Assembly: GCA_964408025.1 (NCBI GenBank)
Contig: CAYOXX010000011.1
Location: 1 to 51,005, forward strand
From: CAYOXX01 sp964408025
Lineage (GTDB): Bacteria > Acidobacteriota > DATKUA01
DNA length: 51,005 nucleotides
Reading direction: 5' to 3'
Under the pieces are notes generated by a model. It did no database searches. It saw only the letters and a program-made list of their open reading frames with translations, and was not told where the DNA came from. Made by a program: the position numbers and the translations under genes. Positions 1 to 8,660 of the stretch are shown in pieces. The stretch's first letter is position 1. Each line of letters begins with the position of its first letter.

Positions 1-2651
1 AACTCGACGAGGCTGTCGTCGAGGAGCAACGGCATACTCTCGCGACCTCCCGCGACGGCGTCGGCGATCGCCAGCCGCGCCGCTAGCACCAGCTGGTCGC
101 GGGCGCCGCTGCTGAGCGACTCGGCCGGCACGATCTTACTACTCTCCGGCGACCTAACGGAGAGGCTGAAGCGATCGTCCGCCATCGCCTCGCCGTAGCG
201 GCCCGCCGTCAGCCGACCCGCGAGTCTCCCGATCGCCTCGTTCAGAACCGGCGCAAAGTCGGCGTGCATGCGCTCCGCCGCCTCCTCGATGGTCTCGATG
301 GCCAGCTTCAGCGCCTCGCGACTGCGCCGTATCCGCCCAAGCTCTTCCCGCTGCCGCCCGATCTCCAGCTCTACCAGCCCGGGGTCTCGCTGATCGGCGG
401 TCATCGTCTCGATGGTGCCGAGCAGTTGGTCCCGCTCGCTCCTGAGGTTCAAGATGATTCCCACCACCTCCTCCAGCTCCCGCTCGAGCCGCAACATCGT
501 CTCCTCGTCGGTCGGGACGCCCCCGTAATCCTCAGCCGACCCGGCGGCGAGTTCGCGGGCCTCGGCCAGCTCCCTGGCCAACGACTCGACGCTGCGGCCG
601 GCCAGCACGCCTTCCAGGTTTTCCCTGCACCGCGTCAGCTCCTCGCTGTGGTGCATGAACCAGCGCTTCCCCTCGCAGCGCTCCAGGAACTCGGTGTAGG
701 AGCGCACCACGGCGCGCTCGTAGAGCCCCTCGAGGCGGCCCCGGGCTCCCTTCATCTCGACCTCGACCGCTCCGATCTCCTTGGAAAGCTCGGCCTGACG
801 GCGGCGCGCCGAGCGAAGCTGCTCGGCAAGATCCTTGGCGGCGGCGTAGTTATCGAGGAAGATCCTGATCTCGACCTCGTCGGGCTTGCCGCCGCGAGCG
901 GCGAGGCCGACTGAATCGAGGAGCCCTAGAATCCGCGCTTCCAGACGCCCGACCTCGTCCTCCAACTGCGGAATCCGCTTCTGCCGAAAGAGCAGCGAGT
1001 TGTCGGCCAGGGTTTCGCGCAGACCGTCGTACTCCGCGCGCAGCCGGATCAGCTCCTTGACGTCCTTAACGCTGGCCACGCTGAGAATCGCCCGCCTCTC
1101 GGCGCGCAGCTCTTTGCGGCGCTGCAGCAGCTCGTCGTAGTCGCGCGAGGCCCGCACGCCCTCCTCGTCCAGCCGCTGGCCCTTCATCCGCGTCAGCAGG
1201 GCGGCGACCGCGCCGACGACGGCCAGCGCAGCCAGGGCCGGCCAGGCAAAGATGGCGTTTACTATCTCCATGGCGTGGAGGACGGCCAGCAGCGTCGCCG
1301 CCAGGGCACATGCTATGGCGAAGATGCCGGAGCCGATGGTGAGCGTGCGGTACGGCCCCCGGAACCAGAAGGCCTTGCCGGCCCGGTCGGAGAGCCGCAG
1401 GAGCCCCTCGCCGACCCGCTCGTCCTCGCTCGCCAGCTCCTCGGCCATCGCCACGGCGTCCTCCCCCAGAGCATCGAAAAGGCGGTCGAGTTCCAGGAAG
1501 CGTTGCTGCTTCTCCTCCCCCCGGGCCTGGTCGCCGTGCAGCTGGCTCGTCAGGCTCCACAGGTTGTCCCTCGCCCCCTTCCAGCGGGTCTTCAGCTCCA
1601 CCAACTCCTCGTCCGCCCTCGGGCGGAGAAGCGTGTAGGGCGCCAGCTCTCCGGACTTCGCTTCCAGCTCTGCCGCCTCGCGCCGAGCCGTCTCCTCTCT
1701 ATCTCTCAGCTTCTCAAGCTCGCCCTCGCCGCGGCTGCGGCTCTCCTCCAGGCCCTGCACCTCCGCCTTCAGCTCGTGCGGGAAGTCGGCGAAGCCCTCG
1801 TAGTCCCGGAGGGCATCCCCGTGCTCCTCGATCTTGCGGCCCAACCCCTCTGCCATCACCAGCCGCTCGGCCAGCGCCTCCGCCCTGCCGACGGCCCGCC
1901 GCCGGCGCAGGTCGTCCTCGCGCTCGCGCGCCTCCCTCAGCTCGCGCTCCAGCTGACCGAGCCGCTCCTTGTGGGCGCCGAGGATCAGGCGCCCCTCGAC
2001 CGTCTCTCTCCTTTCGGACTCGAGAAAAGCTAGCCGCTCGCGCAACTCCTTCTCGCGCCTGCCGCGGTCGGTCTTGCCGATCCCGCCGAGGGCCTTGCTG
2101 AGCAGCGCGAGCGCGGAGGTCGCGCCGCCGTCACGCTCGCCGCCGCCGAGGATCTTGAGCAGCAGGTTCGACAGGTCGGCCGTATCGTCGAAGCCGCCGC
2201 TGAGGGCGAGCTGCCGCACCAGTACGCTGTTGAGGAAGGCGCTGCGGCTGAGGCCGAACAGCTCGCGCGCGAACAGGATCTCTCCGCGCTTGTCGCGGGG
2301 GAACTGGTCGCCGATCTCCTTGCCGAGGTCGGCGTCGTGAACGGTAACTTCCTCGCCGTCGCGGTCGAAGCGCCTGAAGACCTCCAGCCGGCGCCCGTCG
2401 TCGAGGGAAAAGTTGATCTTCCCTTCGTAGGCTCCGCCCGACCACGGCAGGTAGCGCTCGTATTCCGGCAGGTAGAGTCTGCGCGTTACGCCTTCGCGTT
2501 TGGCGCCGTAGAGGATCAGTTCGATGAAGCTGAGGATGGTTGTCTTGCCGGCCTCGTTGTCGCCGTAGACCAGGTTGAACCCAGGCGCCAGCTTGACCTC
2601 CTCGTCCCGGAAACAGCCAAACTCCAGCAGATGTAGCCGTTCTATCCTCAC
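1..2651 (-). CDS. YhaN/SbcC-like ATPase with two membrane segments (partial, 3' end off window)
   Basis: The start is inside the window and the 3' end runs off position 1; 883 codons are visible and open. The protein is a Rad50/SbcC-like ATPase of the YhaN (AAA_27) type, expected to work with the nuclease encoded just upstream on DNA ends. Seen: Walker A GDNEAGKTT (residues 30-38), a long charged coiled coil, an ABC-type signature LSSGARDQ (846-853) and a Walker B-like segment LLLDDS (875-880). Both ATP-site halves are present, so only a short C-terminal tail should be missing. Two hydrophobic stretches (about 439-458 and 463-486) lie inside the coiled coil; this is known for YhaN-type proteins and not for classical SbcC, and suggests membrane attachment. 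The GTG start was chosen because it overlaps the stop of the nuclease gene (GTGA, 2648-2651). Family assignment is firm; DNA substrate and membrane location are inference. Confidence 0.85.
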   Translation of the reverse strand, partial: MRIERLHLLEFGCFRDEEVKLAPGFNLVYGDNEAGKTTILSFIELILYGAKREGVTRRLYLPEYERYLPWSGGAYEGKINFSLDDGRRLEVFRRFDRDGEEVTVHDADLGKEIGDQFPRDKRGEILFARELFGLSRSAFLNSVLVRQLALSGGFDDTADLSNLLLKILGGGERDGGATSALALLSKALGGIGKTDRGRREKELRERLAFLESERRETVEGRLILGAHKERLGQLERELREAREREDDLRRRRAVGRAEALAERLVMAEGLGRKIEEHGDALRDYEGFADFPHELKAEVQGLEESRSRGEGELEKLRDREETARREAAELEAKSGELAPYTLLRPRADEELVELKTRWKGARDNLWSLTSQLHGDQARGEEKQQRFLELDRLFDALGEDAVAMAEELASEDERVGEGLLRLSDRAGKAFWFRGPYRTLTIGSGIFAIACALAATLLAVLHAMEIVNAIFAWPALAALAVVGAVAALLTRMKGQRLDEEGVRASRDYDELLQRRKELRAERRAILSVASVKDVKELIRLRAEYDGLRETLADNSLLFRQKRIPQLEDEVGRLEARILGLLDSVGLAARGGKPDEVEIRIFLDNYAAAKDLAEQLRSARRRQAELSKEIGAVEVEMKGARGRLEGLYERAVVRSYTEFLERCEGKRWFMHHSEELTRCRENLEGVLAGRSVESLARELAEARELAAGSAEDYGGVPTDEETMLRLERELEEVVGIILNLRSERDQLLGTIETMTADQRDPGLVELEIGRQREELGRIRRSREALKLAIETIEEAAERMHADFAPVLNEAIGRLAGRLTAGRYGEAMADDRFSLSVRSPESSKIVPAESLSSGARDQLVLAARLAIADAVAGGRESMPLLLDDSLVE

Positions 2652-3808
2652 GACGGGAACTCCTCGACGTCCTGCCCGTCGAACGCCGCCAGGCCCAGCC
2701 ACAGCGCCCGCTCGGCGATCTCCTTCTCCTCCGTCCCCTCCTCTGCTTTTTCCAGCCGCCTGAGCAGCAGGCGGCAGAAGGCACCCCGAGCTGTCTCCTC
2801 GGCAGCCAACGCCTCCAGATCGTAATCGGGGCGGGTGCGATCGCGAAGCCGCATAGCAAACAGGTGAGCCGCGGCGTCGGCGAAATCTATGGGATTGAGG
2901 ATCAAGCCGGCGGGCACCGTGCCGGTGGCCACCAGGTCCACCAAGCCTCCGGCCAGAGAGCGGTCGGCCAGGGCCGCGGCGATGCGGCTGTCGGCGTCCG
3001 CCTGCTCCCGGCATCCGCTCAGGTCGACCTCGAGGTCGTGGTAGCTGCGGCGGCGGACGACCACCATCTCGTCGGCGAGCCGTCTGGACTCGGTGTCGAT
3101 GTCTATGATCAGGGCCCCGCCCACCTTATCGCCGGTCTGGCCGTAGCGCAGCGGCTCGGGGCTGCCGCAGTAGGCGGCTCGCAGCCCGCGCTCGTCGCGC
3201 CGGACCTCGATGGCGCGGTGGTAGTGCCCTAGTGCGCAGTAGTCGGCGCCGCACCCGCGCAGGTCGTCCGGCCGGACCGGGTTGTAATCGGCCGCCAGGC
3301 CCGGCTCGCCCTCGTACACCGCTCCGTGGCAGAGCAGGATGTTGACTGCGAGCTCCCCCTCGAGGCGGAGGCCGCGCAGGAGCTCGCGCTTTTCGTGCCG
3401 GGCGCGGAAGGCCAGACCGTGCACCGCCACGCCCAGTTCCGGGAACTCGAAGCTCTCCAACCGGTCCTCCCGGAAGAGAAACAGGTTCGGCGGCAGCTCC
3501 TCCGTTACGTAGGGCGACGCGGGGTGCAGCGGATCGTGGTTGCCGGGGGAGACCAGCACCGGCAGCGGATCCAGCTCCGCCAGCGCGGAGAAGACACGAC
3601 TCAGCGTTGCCGCGCCGACATAATCCTCCTCAAAAAGGTCGCCCGCGATCAGCAGCATGTCAACCTGCCGCTGCCGCGCCAGCTCCGTAATCTGTCTGAA
3701 GGTCGCGAGCAGATCGGCACGCCGTTGCATCGCCTGCTCACGCTCCAGCCCGGAGCCTGTGAACGGCGTGTCAAGGTGCAGATCGGCTGTGTGCAGCAGT
3801 CTAGCCAT
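2648..3808 (-). CDS. SbcD/YhaO-like metallophosphoesterase (DNA repair nuclease)
   Basis: A 386-residue calcineurin-type metallophosphoesterase of the SbcD/Mre11/YhaO group, predicted to be the Mn-dependent nuclease partner of the YhaN-like ATPase downstream. Metal-binding motifs are all present: DLH (9-11), GD (56-57), GNHD (89-92), an HG pair (161-162) and GHYH (194-197). The C-terminal third is the less conserved capping and partner-binding region. The ATG at 3808 lies inside the last codons of uvrA (8-base overlap), and its own stop overlaps the next start by 4 bases, so all three genes are probably translationally coupled. Length is close to other YhaO/SbcD proteins. The repair role is inferred from the family and from linkage to uvrA. 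Confidence 0.9.
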   Translation of the reverse strand: MARLLHTADLHLDTPFTGSGLEREQAMQRRADLLATFRQITELARQRQVDMLLIAGDLFEEDYVGAATLSRVFSALAELDPLPVLVSPGNHDPLHPASPYVTEELPPNLFLFREDRLESFEFPELGVAVHGLAFRARHEKRELLRGLRLEGELAVNILLCHGAVYEGEPGLAADYNPVRPDDLRGCGADYCALGHYHRAIEVRRDERGLRAAYCGSPEPLRYGQTGDKVGGALIIDIDTESRRLADEMVVVRRRSYHDLEVDLSGCREQADADSRIAAALADRSLAGGLVDLVATGTVPAGLILNPIDFADAAAHLFAMRLRDRTRPDYDLEALAAEETARGAFCRLLLRRLEKAEEGTEEKEIAERALWLGLAAFDGQDVEEFPS

Positions 3809-6545
3809 TATCGATCCCGAGCGCCGGGGCCAGGCAGCGTCCGGTGTGCGACCCCTCGCGCGCAGCCACCTCCTCCGGCGTGCCGGTGGCCACCACCCAT
3901 CCCCCCTTGTCGCCGCCCTCGGGGCCGAGGTCGATCACCCAGTCGGCGTTTTTAATCACGTCCAGGTTGTGCTCGATCACCACGATGCTGGCGCCGTGGA
4001 AGACGAGTCGCCGGAAGCACTGCAGGAGCCGCTTGGTGTCGGAGAAGTGCAAACCGGTCGTCGGCTCGTCGAAAATGAAGAGCGCTCCCGACAGGTCGGC
4101 GCGGCTCATGTGGTACGCCAGCTTCACCCGCTGCCCCTCGCCACCGCTGAGGGTGGTGGCCGGCTGCCCCATCCGAAGGTAACCCAGCCCGACCTCTTCG
4201 AGCAACCCCAGCTTGCGGCAGAGCAGAGGGTAGTCGCGGAACAGCTCCAGGGCCTCGTCGACGCTGTGCTGCAGGACCTCGTGGATGCTGACCCCCTTGT
4301 AGCGGATGTCCAGGATCTCGCCCTTGTAGCGCGTGCCGCCGCACTCCTCGCAGACGACGTGGACATCCGGCAGGAACTGCATCCCTATCGTCGTCTCGCC
4401 GCTGCCACCGCAGGCTTCGCAGCGGCCGCCCTTGACGTTGAAGCTGAAGTCGGCCGGCCTGTAGCCGCGCATGCGCGCCAGGTAGCGATCGGCGAAGATC
4501 CTGCGGATCTCGGCGAAGGCTTTGATGTAGGTGACGGGGCTGGAGCGGGGAGTGCGCCCGATCGGGCTCTGGTCAACCAGCTCTACGTGCGCCAGCTCCT
4601 CGTGGCCCTCGACGCCGTCGCACTCCCCCTGCCGCTTCTTCCACTCCCCCCTGGAGGCCATGATGCTGGCGTAGACGACGTCGTGCACCAGCGTACTCTT
4701 GCCCGAGCCGCTAACCCCGGTGACGCAGCAGAGTAGGTTGAGCGGGAACTCGACGTCGATGCTCTTGAGGTTGTGCTCGCGCGCACCGCGTACCGTCAAC
4801 GCCCCCCTCACCGGTCGCCGCCGCACCGGCGGCACGGAAATCGAGCGCTCGCCGCGCAGAAACTTGGCCGTCAGCGAGGTATCGTGCCGGAGGAACTCCT
4901 CGTAAAGTCCAGCGAAGACCACCTCGCCGCCGTGCATCCCGGCGCCGGGCCCCAGGTCGACGATATTATCGGCCGCGGCCATCACCTGAGCATCGTGCTC
5001 GACCACAACAACCGTGTTGCCGAGGTCGCGGATGCCGCGCAGGATATCGACGAGGCGCGAGCAGTCGCGAGAGTGGAGGCCGATGGTCGGCTCATCGAGG
5101 ACGAACAGGGTACCGATGAGGCCACCGCCGAGGGCCGTGGCCAGATTGATCCTCTGGCTCTCGCCGCCGCTCAGTGTGCGGGCGCCGCGGTCCAACCCCA
5201 GGTAGCCGACGCCGATGGAGTCGAGCAGCCGCAGGCGAGTGCGCAGTTCCAGCAACACCCCGCCGGCGATCTGCTCTCGATGCTCATCGAGCCGGAGTCC
5301 CTCGACCCATTCCACGGCGCGGGAGATCGGCATTGCGGTCACCTCACCGATATTCCGTTTGCCTATGCGCACCGCCAGCGCCTCGGGCCGCAGCCTCATC
5401 CCGCCGCAGTCCGGGCAGCGGCGGTAACCGCGATAGCGGCTAAGCAGCACCCGCACGTGCAGCTTGTACTTCTTGCGCTCCAGGCGCGCGAAGAATCCCC
5501 TTACCCCGGGGTAGCTGTCGCCGCCGTCGATAATCAGCCCGCGCTGCTCGCGGCTGAGCTGGTTCCAGGGCACGCGCGTGGGGACCCCGCGCTGGCCGGC
5601 GAACTCGATCAAACGCTTGAACTCGCGTCGCCGCGTCGAGCGTCGCCACGGCTCGATCGCCCCGCCCTCAAGGCTGCGCCCGGGATCGGGGATTACGGCG
5701 CGGAGGTTGATATCGATGATGTTGCCGAAGCCGCGGCAGCTCGGGCAGGCGCCGAAGGGGCTGTTGAAGGAAAACAGCTTCGGTTCCGGCTCGACGAAAT
5801 CCCGGTCGCAGTGGCCGCACCTAAAGGCGGCGTCGAAGAGTCGCGGACCGCCCTCCGTCAGCAGCTCCATGCGTCCGTTCCCCTCGCGCAGTGCTGTCTC
5901 GGCCGCCTCGACCACCCTGCCGCGGGCCCTCCTTCCCGCCTTGAGTCTGTCCACTACGACGGCCGCATTCCCGTCCAGCTTGCCCCCGATCTCTTCAAGG
6001 CGCCGCTCCTCCCCGCCTCCCCCCACGACCGCGCGGACGAAGCCTTTACGCATCAGGGCGGTCGCGGCCACCGGCTGCGGCGGCCGGAAGCAGATACGGA
6101 GCTTCGTTCCGGGCTCCAGCTCGCCGACGGCAGCGGCCACGTCCTCGACCGTGTCGCTCCGCACCACGCGTCCGCACCCCGGGCAGCGCACCCTGCCGAC
6201 GCGGGCGAAGAGCAGCCGTAGGTAGTCGAGGACCTCGGTTACGGTGCCCACTGTCGAGCGGTTGCCGGTGGCCGTGTTCTTCTGCTGGATGGCGATGGCC
6301 GGCAGGATACTCTCGATCAGGTCGGCATCGGGCCGCTCGATGCGCTCCAGGAACTGCCGCGCGTAGGCGCTGAGGCTCTGCACGTAGCGCCGCCGGCCCT
6401 CGGCGTAGAGGGTGTCGAAGGCAAGGCTGCTCTTGCCCGAACCGCTCGGGCCGGTCACCACGGTCAGGGCATTCACGGGCAGGTCGAGGTCCACACCCTT
6501 GAGGTTGTGGACGCGCACGCCCCGCAGGCGGATCACCTCGTTCAT
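3801..6545 (-). CDS. uvrA: excinuclease ABC subunit A
   Basis: UvrA, the damage-recognition ATPase of nucleotide excision repair, loads UvrB at lesions. The 914-residue protein has both ABC modules: Walker A GPSGSGKSS (32-40) and GVSGSGKST (610-618); signatures LSGGESQR (458-465) and LSGGEGQR (799-806); Walker B regions FVLDEPTIG and FIFDEPTTG. Zinc modules are visible as CGHC (243-246) with CPSC (267-270), CPDC (377-380), and CEAC (709-712) with CEEC (732-735). A region of about 120 residues after the first Walker A corresponds to the UvrB-binding insert, so this is not the short UvrA2 form. GEGQ replaces the more usual GEAQ in the second signature, a mild change. The length is slightly below the usual 940 or so. 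It is the first gene of an apparent three-gene operon with the YhaO/YhaN pair. Confidence 0.97.
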   Translation of the reverse strand: MNEVIRLRGVRVHNLKGVDLDLPVNALTVVTGPSGSGKSSLAFDTLYAEGRRRYVQSLSAYARQFLERIERPDADLIESILPAIAIQQKNTATGNRSTVGTVTEVLDYLRLLFARVGRVRCPGCGRVVRSDTVEDVAAAVGELEPGTKLRICFRPPQPVAATALMRKGFVRAVVGGGGEERRLEEIGGKLDGNAAVVVDRLKAGRRARGRVVEAAETALREGNGRMELLTEGGPRLFDAAFRCGHCDRDFVEPEPKLFSFNSPFGACPSCRGFGNIIDINLRAVIPDPGRSLEGGAIEPWRRSTRRREFKRLIEFAGQRGVPTRVPWNQLSREQRGLIIDGGDSYPGVRGFFARLERKKYKLHVRVLLSRYRGYRRCPDCGGMRLRPEALAVRIGKRNIGEVTAMPISRAVEWVEGLRLDEHREQIAGGVLLELRTRLRLLDSIGVGYLGLDRGARTLSGGESQRINLATALGGGLIGTLFVLDEPTIGLHSRDCSRLVDILRGIRDLGNTVVVVEHDAQVMAAADNIVDLGPGAGMHGGEVVFAGLYEEFLRHDTSLTAKFLRGERSISVPPVRRRPVRGALTVRGAREHNLKSIDVEFPLNLLCCVTGVSGSGKSTLVHDVVYASIMASRGEWKKRQGECDGVEGHEELAHVELVDQSPIGRTPRSSPVTYIKAFAEIRRIFADRYLARMRGYRPADFSFNVKGGRCEACGGSGETTIGMQFLPDVHVVCEECGGTRYKGEILDIRYKGVSIHEVLQHSVDEALELFRDYPLLCRKLGLLEEVGLGYLRMGQPATTLSGGEGQRVKLAYHMSRADLSGALFIFDEPTTGLHFSDTKRLLQCFRRLVFHGASIVVIEHNLDVIKNADWVIDLGPEGGDKGGWVVATGTPEEVAAREGSHTGRCLAPALGIDNG

Positions 6546-6664
6546 ATACTCCAGCTAACAGTACCTTGGGGTTCCGATTCAGGCTGCGCCTAAACATAGT
6601 AGTTTACCACAGATGCAAAGCATCGAGAAAAGCCTATCGGACTATGCGGGCGGGCGACATTGAT

Positions 6665-6684
6665 GCCGGGCAGGAATGCCCGGC
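6665..6684. repeat. REP-like hairpin, GGAA loop
   Basis: A perfect 8-bp inverted repeat, GCCGGGCA and TGCCCGGC, around a GGAA loop, in the gap between phnE and uvrA. The same loop and overall shape recur in the tandem repeat immediately to the right and at 19543-19560, so it looks like a variant of one hairpin family. There is no T-run, so it is not a classical terminator. Confidence 0.6.
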
Positions 6685-6700
6685 CTCCTGTTTGGAAAGA

Positions 6701-6954
6701 AGGAAGGGCGACATTCCTGTCGGCCGCAATTNNNNNNNNNNNNNNNNNNNNNNNNNNNNNNNNNNNNNNNNNNNNNNNNNNNNNNNNNNNNNNNNNNNNN
6801 NNNNNNNNNNNNNNNNNNNNNNNNNNNNNNNGCCCCATCGCAGGAAGGGCGACATTCCTGTCGGCCGCAATTGCCCCATCGCAGGAAGGGCGACATTCCT
6901 GTCGGCCGCAATTGCCCCATCGCAGGAGGGCCGACATTCCTGTCGGCCAAACGT
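6701..6954. repeat. tandem 41-bp hairpin repeat, interrupted by assembly gap
   Basis: Three 41-bp units are seen at 6832-6872, 6873-6913 and 6914-6954, and a partial unit at 6701-6731 is cut by the N gap. Each unit contains CGACA-TTCC-TGTCG (an inverted repeat with a TTCC loop) followed by GGCCGCAATTGCCCCATC. Units 2 and 3 are nearly identical and the last diverges at its ends. There are no unique spacers, so it is not CRISPR. The 100-N gap inside it suggests that the true array is longer and was collapsed by the assembler. All open frames in this stretch come from the repeat itself and are not genes. A related single hairpin lies at 19543-19560. Confidence 0.85.
6732..6831. other. assembly gap (100 N)
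   Basis: Exactly 100 undefined bases inside the tandem repeat, the usual placeholder for a gap of unknown size. The number of repeat units here is unknown. Confidence 0.98.
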
Positions 6955-7016
6955 GGGCAAGAACACCCGCGCTTCGCCGTCAGGCGGCACGAAGGTCACG
7001 AACTAATTCGCGAATC

Positions 7017-7871
7017 CTAGCCCACCTTCTTGCGCATCCAGCTTGTGATGTGGTCGAGCGACATGACGAGGACGAGGATTGAGAGGACCACCACCAGCAC
7101 CTTCTGGAACTGCCCGAGGTTCATGTACTGGTAGAGGAGGAATCCGATGCCGCCGGCGCCGACCAGCCCCAGGACGACGGCAACCCTGATGTTGATCTCG
7201 AAGCGGTAGAGGAAGTAGGAGACGAACATCGGCGCTACCTGAGGCCACACTGCCCAGCGCTTGGTTGCCAGCCTGCCGGCGCCCACGGCCTCCAGCGCCT
7301 CCACCGGCCCGCGGTCGATCGACTCGATCACCTCGGTGAACAGTTTTCCCAGCATGCCGATGCTGTGGATGGCCAGCGCCAGCATGCCGCTGAACGGCCC
7401 GATGCCGACGGCGTAGACGAAGATGAGGGCGAAGATGAGCGTGTCGATGGAGCGGACGAAGTTGAAGACGAAGCGGCTGAACCACTTGATCGCCGCCAGC
7501 GGCGCCCGCTGCCAGGGGCGGCACCTGGCTAGATCCATGGCGGCTATGAACGACAGGGGCAGCGCGAAAACGGTGGCGATTGTGGTCGAGATCAGGGCTA
7601 TCTGGATCGTCTTCACCGTCTCGTCGAATACGGTGGCCAGTATGCTCCAGTCTGGCGGAAAGGCCTCCTGTATGAACTCGACCATGTTTGGCAGGCCGCC
7701 GACCAGTTTGGCGGCGTCGAACTCGACGGCGCAGAACGACCAGTTGTAGATCAGCACCAGCAGGATCGCCGCTGCTGTCCAGGCAGCCGTGCGTGCGTAG
7801 TTCTTCGGTTTTAACGGGGGGAGGGCCTGAACCGCGCCCGCTGCGTCTTTTCCTTGGCCTTCCGAAGTCAT
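7017..7871 (-). CDS. phnE: phosphonate-type ABC transporter permease
   Basis: Inner-membrane permease of a phosphonate/phosphite-type ABC importer, 284 residues. Several hydrophobic segments are visible, starting with AAWTAAAILLVLIYNW near the N terminus. The cytoplasmic coupling loop reads EALEAVGAGRLATKRWAVWP, and the C-terminal half has the PhnE-typical INIRVAVVLGLVGAGGIG. The ATG at 7871 was chosen over an upstream TTG at 7904 because it has a strong ribosome-binding site (GGAGGGGAGA) and starts 16 bases after the phnC stop, whereas the TTG lies within phnC. It is the last gene of the phosphodiesterase-phnD-phnC-phnE operon. Whether the substrate is phosphonate, phosphite or a phosphate ester cannot be told from sequence. 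Confidence 0.93.
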   Translation of the reverse strand: MTSEGQGKDAAGAVQALPPLKPKNYARTAAWTAAAILLVLIYNWSFCAVEFDAAKLVGGLPNMVEFIQEAFPPDWSILATVFDETVKTIQIALISTTIATVFALPLSFIAAMDLARCRPWQRAPLAAIKWFSRFVFNFVRSIDTLIFALIFVYAVGIGPFSGMLALAIHSIGMLGKLFTEVIESIDRGPVEALEAVGAGRLATKRWAVWPQVAPMFVSYFLYRFEINIRVAVVLGLVGAGGIGFLLYQYMNLGQFQKVLVVVLSILVLVMSLDHITSWMRKKVG

Positions 7872-7887
7872 CTCTCTCCCCTCCGCC

Positions 7888-8657
7888 CTAATCCAGCTCT
7901 TCAAGTTTCAGGTTCGGATCTATATCGTAGATCTCGTCGATGGCTTCCCTGGTGAGCTCTTCGACCTCCCCGTCGAAGGCGATGCCGCCCGCTTTAAGCG
8001 CCACTATGCGGGAGCTGTAGCGGCGCGCCAGCTCGAGCACGTGCAGGTTGACGATCACCGTGATCCCCTCCCGCTCGTTGAACTTCTTCAGCAGGCCGAG
8101 AATGACGTTGGCCAGCTTGGGGTCGAGCGAGGCCATCGGCTCGTCGGCCAGGATCAGGCGCGGCTGCTGGGCCATCGCCCGCGCGATCGCCACGCGCTGC
8201 TGCTGGCCTCCGGAGCGGNNNNNNNNNNGCGTGTGTGGATCTTGTCCCGCAGGCCGACCTCGGTGATGAGGTGCTCGGCGATCTCCAGATCTTCGCTCTT
8301 CCACAGCCCGAGCATCACGCGCCAGAGCGGATTGTAGGCGATCCGCCCCGCCAGGACGTTCTGCAGCACCGTAAGCGTCCTGACGAGGTTGAACTGCTGG
8401 AAGATGAAGCCGATGCGCGCCCTGTGGGCGAACAGTTCGCGACCGTGCAGCTCGTTCACCCTGGTCTCGCCGACCCGGATCTCACCCGCCGTGGGAACGA
8501 TCGTGCTGTTGATGCAGCGCAGAAAGGTGCTCTTGCCGGCGCCGCTGGGGCCGATGATCGAGACGAAATCCCCCTCCTCGACCGCCAGATCGATCCCCCC
8601 GAGGGCCTGGAAGTCGCCAAAGGACTTTTTCAGGTTATCGATTTCGATGAAAGCCAA
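7888..8657 (-). CDS. phnC: phosphonate-type ABC transporter ATPase (contains 10-N gap)
   Basis: ATP-binding subunit of the same importer. The N-terminal part has Walker A GPSGAGKST and a Q-loop FIFQQFN. After the gap come SGGQQQRVAIARAMA (signature), Walker B LILADEP, a D-loop SLDP and the switch histidine in NLHVLELA. The reading frame is open for 143 codons from the ATG at 8657 to base 8229, then 10 N, then 109 codons to the stop at 7888. A gap of 8 bases would restore the frame and give about 255 residues, the normal PhnC size, and would supply the residues usually found just before the signature. The apparent frameshift is therefore an assembly artefact and not a broken gene. The start lies 3 bases after the phnD stop. 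Confidence 0.9.
8219..8228. other. assembly gap (10 N) inside phnC
   Basis: Ten undefined bases directly before the ABC signature codons. Ten does not keep the phnC frame, while 8 would (as would 2, 5 or 11), so the N count should not be read as a true length. Confidence 0.95.
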
Positions 8658-8660
8658 TTT

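Noticed and set aside
264..2340. Long plus-strand frames opposite the YhaN-like gene
   Set aside because: They are antisense shadows; only the minus-strand frame shows Walker motifs, signature and membrane helices in order.
6701..6954. Possible CRISPR array
   Set aside because: The period is 41 bases with no unique spacers and each unit is the same hairpin; it is a tandem repeat.
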